64,000 bases of DNA. It comes from JAJNBA01 sp963842295 (lineage in GTDB: Bacteria; Actinomycetota; UBA4738; HRBIN12). The notes below the pieces were generated by a model that had not been told where the DNA came from, made no database searches, and worked only from the letters and a program-made list of their open reading frames with translations. Location of the stretch: NCBI GenBank assembly GCA_963842295.1, contig CAWJFY010000010.1, positions 62,001 to 126,000 on the forward strand. The letters are read 5' to 3'. The position numbers and the translations under genes were made by a program. The number at the start of each line of letters is the position of its first letter. Positions within the stretch are counted from its first letter, which is position 1. Shown in pieces: positions 54,501-62,053 of this stretch.

Positions 54501-54953
54501 GAAGTGCACCTTCAGGACGGCCCCGAAGACCGGGACGCCTCGGTAGGACTGCTCGTACGTGAGATGCGTCGATCCAGAATCGTCGGTGAACCGCGAGGTC
54601 AGCGTGAGCTGCGAAGCGTCCCGGATCCCGAAGGCCTCCCCGAATCGAGCCAGGAAGTCCTCCGCCTTCACGCGTGAAGTCGCCGCGCTCGCCGGGAGGA
54701 GATCCCCGTTCCGCTCGACGCGCACGAACCCGGCGACACCGGTGCTCCTGCGGGTCGACACGAAGACCCTTCCGTCTGCGCTCGCGCGCAACGCGCGGAT
54801 CGTTCGTTGACTGAGGCCGGATGCGGCGCTCGTTTCGCTCGATCCAGGGGCTGCTGTGGACCCGGCCGCACCGGTGGCTGCAACCATCGGCTGCGCCACC
54901 ACGAGCAACGCGAAGAGCACGATCAAGCGGCGAGTGCGTCTCATCCGATCCAT
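51502..54953 (-). pseudogene. Secreted M4-type metallopeptidase with PA and RTX domains, broken by two frameshifts
   Basis: Reconstructed chain of about 1150 residues. Signal peptide (RRTRRLIVLFALLVVAQP), FTP/PepSY propeptide, catalytic VVAHEWGHAYTQ plus GALNEAYSDIWG (zinc ligands and Glu), an inserted PA domain around VLVNDGVAPTTNG-GLCGFTVKVKNAQDAG, a jelly-roll domain, an Ig-like stretch, and about seven RTX repeats (GKGDDTINGG-like). Two single extra bases move the frame: one in CC at 54229-54230 (VVTN then ASSVREFVYV) and one at 52105 (YVDDV then TLSLCFSESTPP). The flanking frames read perfectly otherwise, so recent decay or assembly error is likely. Start ATG 54953. Confidence 0.8.
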
Positions 54954-55261
54954 CCCTTTGACCCCTCTCCTTGGGCTGTCGGGCCGGTCGACCCCGGGCT
55001 TGCTGAAGCGTCGCCGCCTGCTGCACACGCGGCCGTGCCGGCCAGCTGCGCACCGTGTGACGCGACTTCTCCGCCGCGCCCCGTTGGCGTCTTCTCCACG
55101 CTCAACACGCTCGCCGCGACCGTAAACGCGCTCTGCGTTCTTCCGCAATACCTCACACCGCTTCGCGCGATACGCAAAAAGGCGCAGGCGAACGTAGAGA
55201 ACAGCGTACGAAGCAGGCGTTGACAGCTACGGGGAAACCGAGTGGCGTAGGGAGCGTCGAA
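54954..55261. other. 308-bp gap between metallopeptidase and RTX protein
   Basis: I see no gene, repeat or clear terminator. It must contain the metallopeptidase promoter; the stretch around 55100-55220 is relatively AT-rich (for example GCGATACGCAAAAAGGCG) and is the likeliest place. AAGGAG lies about 12 nt before the metallopeptidase start. Confidence 0.4.
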
Positions 55262-57883
55262 CTAGAGCTCGCACCACTTCACGCGGTCGATCCCGAGCCC
55301 TCCCCTGCACAGATCCGTTCCCAGGCCCCCGTTCAACGCATCGTTGCCCGATTCCCCCAGGATCTTGTCGGGGCCCAGCCCCCCTCGGAGGTCGTCGCCG
55401 CCGGGTCCGCCGACGAGACGATCCGTTCCTCCGCGCCCCACGAGCAGATCGGACCCGTGCCGTCCTTCCAGCACCTCCATCGTCACGCTCCCGAGCAGCG
55501 AGTCCCGGAACGCGGAGCCAACGACTCGCTCGAAGCTCCCGACCACATCCGACCCATCGCCCGTGGCGAGACCGACCACGAGGTCGACGGACACCGCCTC
55601 GAGGGAACCGGATAGGTCGAGCGTGTCTCTTCCCGCGTTGCCGGCCATCGAATCGTTGCCGGGTCCCCCCACGACCACGTCGTTACCGGCACCACCTGCC
55701 ATCGAGTTGGCTCCGACGTCGCCGACGAGGCGGTCGTTCGCAGAACCTCCCGTCGCGTTCTCGACGGCCGAGAGCGAATCCGTTCCGTCCCCGGTCGCGA
55801 CCCCGGCGGCGAGGTTGATCGTCAGGGCGCCGGCCTCCGCCGAGTAATCCGCGACGTCGACGCCCGCGCCGCCCGTCAGTGCGTCGGCGCCGTCTGCGCC
55901 GGTAAGCGAGTCCGCACCCGCGCCCCCGTCGAGCACATTGGCCCCGGCGTCCCCCACGAGCGTGTCCGGGCCAGAGCTGCCGGTCGCGTTCTCGAAACCC
56001 GAAAGCGAGTCGCTCCCCTCGCCGACGCCGGTACCGGAGCCCAGGTTGACCGCCACGCCGGCCAACGAGGTCGAGTAGCTCACGGTGTCGACCCCTGCGG
56101 CCCCAACCAGCGTGTCGTCACCCGCGCCACCGATCATCGTGTCGTTGCCGGGCCCACCCGCCAAGACATTCGCGGCCGCGTTGCCCGTGATCGCATCGTT
56201 CCCGGGTCCTCCCGTCACGTGCAGGATGCCGTTCAGGGTGTCGGTTCCGTCACCCGTCGCCGTGCCCGCGGCGAGGTTGACGGTGACGTCTCCGATGACG
56301 CTCGCGTAGTCGACCGTATCCGCACCGGTGCCGCCGGCGAGCGTGTCGTTGCCCAGTCCGCCCGCCAGTGTGTCGGCGCCGGCCCCGCCGGTGAGAACGT
56401 TCACGTTCGTGTCGCCGGTCAACCCATCGTCCCCCGTGCCGCCGATCACATTGAGGATCCCGACGAGGGTGTCGCTGCCTTCGCCCGTCGCCGAGCCTGA
56501 GACGAGGTTGACATCCACGGCGCTCGCCGCCTCGCTGAAATCGGCCGTATCGGTCCCGGATCCCCCGGTGAGCATGTCGTCATCGGGCCCACCGGCAAGG
56601 AGGTCGTTGCCTGAGCCCCCGTTCAGGGCGTTCGGCCCCCCGTCGCCGGTGAGCGAATCCGCGCCTGAGCCTCCGATCAGGTTCTCGATCCCCGAGAGGA
56701 CATCGGAGCCCGCTCCTCCGGTCGCCGTCGCCGTCATGAGGCTCGCGATCACCGGCGTGGTCGCGGCCCCATAGTCCGCGGTGTCCGTCCCACCATCGCC
56801 CGCCAAGGTGTCGTTCCCCGTCCCTCCGACGAGCACGTCGTCGTCAGCCCCGGCGTCGAGCGTGTCCGCACCGACGAGTCCGTCGAGCGTGTCATCGCCT
56901 CCGCCGCTTATGAGCGCGTTGGCGAACCCGTTTCCGGTCATCGTGTCGGCTCCCGATCCGCCGTCGGCGTTCTCCACGTCGGTCGCCACGTTGTCGCCCT
57001 CCCCGGCTTCCCCGTCGTCGAAAACGCCGTCCATCGTCACGACCACACCCGTGCTGCGAGCGGCGTAGGTGACTCTGTCCACTCCCGTCCCACCTGCGAA
57101 CGAGTCAGAACCGTTGGCAACCGCTTCCTCGTCGAAGAGATCGTTGTCGATTCCTCCCGACTCCGTGTCGGATCCCAGCCCACCGATGATGACATCCGCA
57201 TCCGCGTCGCCGTTCAGGGTGTCCGCGCCGTCACCGCCGATGATCGAATCGGAATCGTTCCCTCCGCTGATGGCGACCGAGGAGACCAAGGCCGACCCCG
57301 TCGAGTTCCCGCCGGCGGCACTCAGCACGTCGTTCCCTCCGACCCCCGAGAGCGTTCGAGCCTTGACTCCTATCGTCGTCAGGTCGATGTCGTCCGCGTC
57401 ATTGAGGTTGACACCCGACCCACCCATCGTGATCAGGTCGGGCTGCGGAGACCCGCTGATCGTCAGGCTGTCGCCCGCACCCGCACCCAGGTCGATCGTG
57501 AACTCGATCTCGTCGGTCGTTCCGGCCTCGTTCACGACGCCCGGTTCGAAGGCGCCTCCCGACAGGTCGATCGTGACCGACTCGTTCCCGCCGGTGCCGG
57601 TGATGTTCACGGTGTCTCGATTCAGCACGGTCGCTCCGCCGCAGTTGGTCGCGGTGAGCCCGGTCCCCAGAACGCTGAAGGTGCCGGCCTCGGTCCTAGA
57701 GATGGTCACCGCGTCGTTGCTGGCGAGCGTGATGTTCACGGCCACCCCCACCGAGGCGCAGGTCGCGGTCGCACGCGCGGGGATCGGGCTCAGCAGCAGC
57801 ATCGCCGCCACCAGGAAGGCGGCGAGCCACACGCGGAACCTTGGAGACGAGGCGCCCGTGGCAGCCTCCCGGTTTATCAGCAT
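55262..57883 (-). CDS. Large secreted RTX (hemolysin-type calcium-binding) repeat protein
   Basis: 873 residues from ATG 57883 (AAGGA 7 nt upstream). A Sec-type signal peptide (about 17-38, VWLAAFLVAAMLLLSPIPARA) is followed by a beta-rich domain (about 40-185) and then glycine/aspartate nonapeptide repeats (GGxGxDxLx, e.g. GGAGADTLAGGLGNDTLAGG) to the end. The protein lacks a recognisable enzyme domain and ends with LCRGGLGIDRVKWCEL. It would bind calcium outside the cell; roles such as surface-layer, adhesin or matrix are guesses. A type I secretion system is not seen nearby. Confidence 0.85.
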   Translation of the reverse strand: MLINREAATGASSPRFRVWLAAFLVAAMLLLSPIPARATATCASVGVAVNITLASNDAVTISRTEAGTFSVLGTGLTATNCGGATVLNRDTVNITGTGGNESVTIDLSGGAFEPGVVNEAGTTDEIEFTIDLGAGAGDSLTISGSPQPDLITMGGSGVNLNDADDIDLTTIGVKARTLSGVGGNDVLSAAGGNSTGSALVSSVAISGGNDSDSIIGGDGADTLNGDADADVIIGGLGSDTESGGIDNDLFDEEAVANGSDSFAGGTGVDRVTYAARSTGVVVTMDGVFDDGEAGEGDNVATDVENADGGSGADTMTGNGFANALISGGGDDTLDGLVGADTLDAGADDDVLVGGTGNDTLAGDGGTDTADYGAATTPVIASLMTATATGGAGSDVLSGIENLIGGSGADSLTGDGGPNALNGGSGNDLLAGGPDDDMLTGGSGTDTADFSEAASAVDVNLVSGSATGEGSDTLVGILNVIGGTGDDGLTGDTNVNVLTGGAGADTLAGGLGNDTLAGGTGADTVDYASVIGDVTVNLAAGTATGDGTDTLNGILHVTGGPGNDAITGNAAANVLAGGPGNDTMIGGAGDDTLVGAAGVDTVSYSTSLAGVAVNLGSGTGVGEGSDSLSGFENATGSSGPDTLVGDAGANVLDGGAGADSLTGADGADALTGGAGVDVADYSAEAGALTINLAAGVATGDGTDSLSAVENATGGSANDRLVGDVGANSMAGGAGNDVVVGGPGNDSMAGNAGRDTLDLSGSLEAVSVDLVVGLATGDGSDVVGSFERVVGSAFRDSLLGSVTMEVLEGRHGSDLLVGRGGTDRLVGGPGGDDLRGGLGPDKILGESGNDALNGGLGTDLCRGGLGIDRVKWCEL
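55391..57073 (-). repeat. Tandem 76-78-residue super-repeats in the RTX protein
   Basis: Within the RTX region a longer unit recurs: D-T-x-x-Y/F-S, a strand such as VTVNLAAGTATGDGTD, an L-x-G-x-E/L-N turn, then three or four RTX nonapeptides. Copies start near residues 271, 368, 446, 524, 601, 677 and 754 of the 873-residue protein, i.e. spacing 97, 78, 78, 77, 76, 77. In DNA this is a period of about 230 bp. Confidence 0.75.
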
Positions 57884-58003
57884 CGATGAATCCTTGATCA
57901 GCGAGGGCGAATCACTCCGTATCAAACAATGCCGCGCGGGTCATTTCGAGCACCTACGGGACCTTTTCGCAGGTCAGGGGTTCACGAGCTCCCGTGGAGT
58001 TCG

Positions 58004-58456
58004 CTAGCGGCCGAGCTCCGCAACCCACTCCGCGAGCCGCGGAAGGTGTTCCGCGTAGTGCTCGGGACCGGCCTTCCTGATCCAGCCATCGGCCTCAGGC
58101 GAGCCTTCCGGTAGTGAGCGCCAGGCACGCAACATCCGGCTGCGGGCCGCGATCGCTTGCGCTCGCACATCCGGAAACGCGACGTCGTGCATCGAGTCGA
58201 AGAACGCCGTGTTCATCGCGTCGACGTCGATCTCCTGTGACCGGTACGTGCCGAACCTGATCCGCTCCAGGATGACGCCCGCCTCGGCGAGCCAGCTCCC
58301 GATATGCGCGACGAGATCCTTCGCGGACCACCCTTCGGCGAAGTACCCGGGCTCCTCGACCTTGTCCTCGGGGAGCGAATCGACGATGCCGTGGAGGTCC
58401 CTCCAGAGCCGGTCCTCTTCGCCCAGCAACTCGAGGTCCGGACTCGGCTGCGGCAT
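58004..58456 (-). CDS. DinB-like / maleylpyruvate-isomerase N-terminal-type protein (first copy)
   Basis: 150 residues from ATG 58456, where a -10-like CATACT ends 6 nt upstream (leaderless); an ATG at 58489 would add 11 residues. The helical-bundle signature is GWSAKDLVAHIGSWLAEA with its metal-ligand His, plus LLGEEDRLWRDLHGIVDSLP. Such proteins are thiol- or metal-dependent transferases/hydrolases of unknown substrate. Confidence 0.75.
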   Translation of the reverse strand: MPQPSPDLELLGEEDRLWRDLHGIVDSLPEDKVEEPGYFAEGWSAKDLVAHIGSWLAEAGVILERIRFGTYRSQEIDVDAMNTAFFDSMHDVAFPDVRAQAIAARSRMLRAWRSLPEGSPEADGWIRKAGPEHYAEHLPRLAEWVAELGR

Positions 58457-58583
58457 GTGGACAGTATGGTCGCTCGATCGGTCGGTCATCGCGACCGGGT
58501 TCCGCGTCATACGGCAGAACCTGCACCCCGGAATCTCAAGCCGTCTCTGTCCACCGTCGGTGAGAAACCGGTGATCTCGGTTC

Positions 58584-59528
58584 CTACTCCACCGCCACGA
58601 CGACCTTCCCCCGGACGTGGCCCGTGGCAACGGTCGCCAGGGCATCGCCCGCCTCCTCGAGCGGGTACTCGCGGATCTCCGGTGCGACGATCTCCCCCGC
58701 CTCGAGCATGCCTGCGAGAGCCTCGAGCGATGCCGTGGTGACTTGCCCGGCGACGTTCGTCGCCTCGATCCCGCGCGCCGCGAGCGAGTCGGTGTCGGCG
58801 GCCCCGACGATGGAGGCCACATGACCTCCGGACGGGACATGCTGGCTCAGCCTGGCCAGTCGTTCCGCGTCACCGTGCATGTCCGCCACCGCATCGATGC
58901 CGTCCGCGTAGCGCGATCGGATCGCGTCGACGACGTCGCCGGCTTCGTAGTCGATCACATCGACAGCGCCGAGACTTCGAGCGTAGTCCGCGTTCTCGCC
59001 ACGGCAGACCGCCACGACCCGAGCCCCTCGGCGCGTGGCCAGTTGAACGAAGTAGCTCCCCACGCCGCCGGTGGCGCCGACGGCGATCACGGTCTGCCCC
59101 TGCGACAGATCGAGAGCATCGGCCATGTTCAGCGCGGTGACCCCCGCGGTGGGGATCGCCGCGGCGACCGTATGGCCGAAGGATGGCGGCTTGCGTGCCA
59201 CCGTCCCTCCCGACACGGTGACGAACTCTGCGAGAGTGCCCTCGCCCAGGTACGACTTGCCGACAGCGCCGAACACCTCCTCCGCGACGGCATGGCCCTC
59301 GACACCCTCGCCCAACGCGTCCACGGTTCCCGAGGCGTCCATGCCGGGAACGAGGGGGAATCGGTGCTCCATCTGATCCTTCAGGTACCCCTGCGCCACC
59401 GCGACGTCGAACGGGTTCAACCCCGCCGAGGCCACCCGTAGCCGGAGCTGACCTTCCCCGGGCTCCGGAACCGGAAGGTCGCGCACCGAGCCCGATGTTC
59501 CGAAGTCATCGACCGCGAAAGCCTTCAT
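58584..59528 (-). CDS. Zinc-independent quinone oxidoreductase (MDR superfamily)
   Basis: 314 residues from ATG 59528 (AGGAG 8 nt upstream). GroES-like part: ASAGLNPFDVAVAQGYLKDQ and FPLVPGMDASGTVDALGEGV. Rossmann part: VIAVGATGGVGSYFVQLAT with NADP-binding pattern, then VVAVCRGENADYARSLGAVD. No zinc-ligand cysteine cluster, as for QOR-type NADPH:quinone reductases. Divergent from the second DinB-like gene, 90 bp apart. Confidence 0.9.
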   Translation of the reverse strand: MKAFAVDDFGTSGSVRDLPVPEPGEGQLRLRVASAGLNPFDVAVAQGYLKDQMEHRFPLVPGMDASGTVDALGEGVEGHAVAEEVFGAVGKSYLGEGTLAEFVTVSGGTVARKPPSFGHTVAAAIPTAGVTALNMADALDLSQGQTVIAVGATGGVGSYFVQLATRRGARVVAVCRGENADYARSLGAVDVIDYEAGDVVDAIRSRYADGIDAVADMHGDAERLARLSQHVPSGGHVASIVGAADTDSLAARGIEATNVAGQVTTASLEALAGMLEAGEIVAPEIREYPLEEAGDALATVATGHVRGKVVVAVE

Positions 59529-59618
59529 CTCCGTGTCTCCTGTCTCTCGGCGACTGGACCGGCGCATCGCAGGCATCGGAACGGTACACGTCCTCCCCAG
59601 CAGCGGTATCGTCACAGC

Positions 59619-60074
59619 ATGCCGGAGGATCGCCCGTACATCGACCAGAACACGCGAGAGCGCGAGCGCCTGCGTGCCCTGGTCGACCGCCTGGACGAGC
59701 AGGAGCTTCGCGCCTCGGTGAACGAGCACTGGACGGTCGCCGCCGTGTTCGGTCACATCGCGTTCTGGGACGCCCGGGTGCTTTCCCTCGCCGACAAGCT
59801 CGAGAGCGGCGTGCCATTCTCCACCTCGGACACCGAGCCGGAGGACGTGGACTGGATCAACGACGCATCACGCCCGCTGATCCACGCGATCCCGCCGCTG
59901 GAGGCCGCTCGACTCGCGTTGCGTATCGCCGAGGAGACCGATGCGCGAGTCGCGACGCTGCCGGTCGACCGCCTCTGGCCACGCGACCCGGACAGCCCGC
60001 TCTATGCCCTGCGCGCATCGCACCGAGGCGAGCATCTCGACGACGTCGAGGCTTCGCTCAGAACCCGCTCCTGA
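59619..60074 (+). CDS. DinB-like / maleylpyruvate-isomerase N-terminal-type protein (second copy)
   Basis: 151 residues. Four-helix bundle signature HWTVAAVFGHIAFWDARVLS (metal-ligand His), with C-terminal YALRASHRGEHLDDVEASLR giving a second ligand-like His pair. A -10-like TATCGT (59607-59612) ends 6 nt before the ATG and there is no ribosome-binding site, so translation is probably leaderless. Related in fold, not closely in sequence, to the other DinB-like protein in this window. Confidence 0.75.
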   Translation: MPEDRPYIDQNTRERERLRALVDRLDEQELRASVNEHWTVAAVFGHIAFWDARVLSLADKLESGVPFSTSDTEPEDVDWINDASRPLIHAIPPLEAARLALRIAEETDARVATLPVDRLWPRDPDSPLYALRASHRGEHLDDVEASLRTRS

Positions 60075-60103
60075 TCGAGGGTGACGACGCCGAGAAGCGA
60101 GGG

Positions 60104-61459
60104 TCAGGAGACCGTGATCGATGCGTCGTCGGCATGGAAGCAGACGCCGGGCGGAGCCTGGGCCTTGGGCAGGAACACCTGGAAGTCGAGCGTGGTCGTC
60201 CCCGGCGAGTTCGGTGCCAGTGTGACCGACAGCTGCTGCCACGATGTCGTCGTCGTGTAGGTGACGGTCTTCGCCTTCACCTGGGTCGATCCGTTCATCT
60301 CCTTGAAGGTGATCTTGACAGTCTTGCCGGCCGTGCCTCCTCGCACCCAGATCGTTCCCGTGTACGTCCCCGACTGGGTGGTCGTCACCCAGTTCGGGGC
60401 ATCGTTGAGAGCACATTTCCGCGTGCCGGAGCTGGTGTTGGTGAGAACCGCCGCCCAGTTGCCGGTATGGCCCGGCTGCGATCTGGCCAGCGTGACGCCG
60501 GTGCCCGAGCCGGCCGTGCCCCAGCCACTCGTGTCGACCTCGAAGTCGGGGTTCCCCACGAGGTTGCCGGAGGGCGGCGGCTCGGTGACGTCGAAGACGA
60601 ACACGGCGTACTCGAGCGGATCGCCGGCCGGGCGCGAGTCGGCTCCGTCGCTCACGAAGAACTGGTCGCCGATCAGCTCGACCGCACGGCTGTCGAGGAC
60701 CCCGAACGGCAGCAGGTCGAAGGTCCAGCCGCTGACGAGGGTCTTGGTGGCCCAATCGACGCGCCGTAGCTTCTCGCCGTTCGTCGTGACGAAGAGGTCC
60801 GTAGTGGTGAAGACCATCCCGGTGATCCCCGAGAGGTTCGGCACCGTGAAGGCGGTGCCCTGGGCGTTCGACTCGTAGTCGTACGAGCGGAGTTGCCCTG
60901 CCTTCCCGACATAGATCTTCCCGTCCGATGGGTTCCAGGCCGCGCCGGTGAAGTCCGAGCCGCTCGTCAGTGGTTGGTACGACTCCACCTGGAACGTCCC
61001 GTTCCCGTCACGCGTCAGGCGGAAGGCGGTCGGCAGGATGGTGCCGGAGCAGCACGGGCCGGAGAACACGAAGAGCCGGTCGTTCGCGGCGTCGTACGCG
61101 AGCGACTCGAAGTCGTTGGTCCGATCAGGCCCCGCGGCCGGTCCGCCACCGAACCGCGGAGCGGCGTTGAAGACCGACCGCGGGATCGTTCGCAGCCATC
61201 CTCCGGATGCGGGGTCGATCTCGTAGATCGCCTTCGCGTTGTCGTCCGCGAGCCAGAGCGTGCCGTCGTCCGGCACGTACGCGCTCCCCTCGTGGTCATG
61301 CATCGAGACCGAGGAGCCGGCGAAGGGGGTCGTCTCGATGACGCGATCGAGCTGCATGGAGGGAGCAGCGAACGCAGGGACCCCCCCGGATGCCAGGAAC
61401 ACGGTTGCCAGCGCCGCAACCAGGCCGACCCTCGCAACGCCACCGGGAACACGTCTCAT
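60104..61459 (-). CDS. Secreted beta-propeller protein with carbohydrate-binding-like C-terminus
   Basis: 451 residues from ATG 61459 (GGAGG 9 nt upstream). Signal peptide VARVGLVAALATVFLASG..., then propeller-like strands (GTLWLADDNAKAIYEIDP, DRLFVFSGPCCSGTILP, DGKIYVGKAGQLRSYDY), and from about 310 a CBM4/9-like jelly roll beginning NLVGNPDFEVDTSGWGTAGS. Extracellular; the ligand is unknown. A cytosolic or enzymatic role is not indicated. Confidence 0.75.
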   Translation of the reverse strand: MRRVPGGVARVGLVAALATVFLASGGVPAFAAPSMQLDRVIETTPFAGSSVSMHDHEGSAYVPDDGTLWLADDNAKAIYEIDPASGGWLRTIPRSVFNAAPRFGGGPAAGPDRTNDFESLAYDAANDRLFVFSGPCCSGTILPTAFRLTRDGNGTFQVESYQPLTSGSDFTGAAWNPSDGKIYVGKAGQLRSYDYESNAQGTAFTVPNLSGITGMVFTTTDLFVTTNGEKLRRVDWATKTLVSGWTFDLLPFGVLDSRAVELIGDQFFVSDGADSRPAGDPLEYAVFVFDVTEPPPSGNLVGNPDFEVDTSGWGTAGSGTGVTLARSQPGHTGNWAAVLTNTSSGTRKCALNDAPNWVTTTQSGTYTGTIWVRGGTAGKTVKITFKEMNGSTQVKAKTVTYTTTTSWQQLSVTLAPNSPGTTTLDFQVFLPKAQAPPGVCFHADDASITVS

Positions 61460-61570
61460 CGAGCTTCCCCTCCCCATCGCGCTTCCGAACGTATCCAGCA
61501 TCGCAGGTTGTACCCCGGTGGGTCTACATCAACAATGGGACCTTGGTCCCGCGACCTGGTGGGAGGTGGA

Positions 61571-62053
61571 TCAGCCGGCGAGTGACACGAATCCACCGAC
61601 GATCGCGCCGTATGCGGTGTGGGCGACGAGGTTCACGATGGGAGTTGCTCGCCCGTAGTTCAGCATCAAGAAACCCGGTGCCTCGAGGAGTGCAGCCGAA
61701 TCCAGGCTCGAGAACGCATCCCCCATCCTCGGGTGGATGACGGGAAGCAGGACGTTCACGAGCGCGGTCATCGCGAACAGACCATGGATCACGCCGAACC
61801 CCCCACCGAGTAACCAGCCGGATCGTCCGAGCCCGACGAACCCGACGAAGTAGGCAAGGGAGAAGAGCAAGCCCACGACGAAGTGGAGGAGATAGCCCAC
61901 GAGCTTCGCTCGCTGCCGGTCCGCGGTCACGGCCGTGCCCAAAAGGAAAGGGAGGTCGATCCGCGTGAGCCGGAGCTCGCTCGCGCCACGGAGCACCGTC
62001 GTGAGGAGGAAGGTTCCGGCGAGGCCCCCCACCATCGCCGCCCAGACGCTCAT
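61571..62053 (-). CDS. Small polytopic membrane protein coupled to GH15
   Basis: 160 residues with about four helices (MVGGLAGTFLLTTVL, LLHFVVGLLFSLAYFVGFVG, FGVIHGLFAMTALVNVLLPV and LVAHTAYGAIVGGFVSLAG). Its ATG overlaps the GH15 stop (ATGA). I do not recognise a characterised family; conserved polar residues H57 and H90 region may be functional. Confidence 0.65.
   Translation of the reverse strand: MSVWAAMVGGLAGTFLLTTVLRGASELRLTRIDLPFLLGTAVTADRQRAKLVGYLLHFVVGLLFSLAYFVGFVGLGRSGWLLGGGFGVIHGLFAMTALVNVLLPVIHPRMGDAFSSLDSAALLEAPGFLMLNYGRATPIVNLVAHTAYGAIVGGFVSLAG

Noticed and set aside
55391..57073. CRISPR-like or satellite DNA in the RTX region
   Set aside because: The repeats are codon-level RTX nonapeptides in one continuous frame with variable third bases, not identical DNA repeats with spacers.
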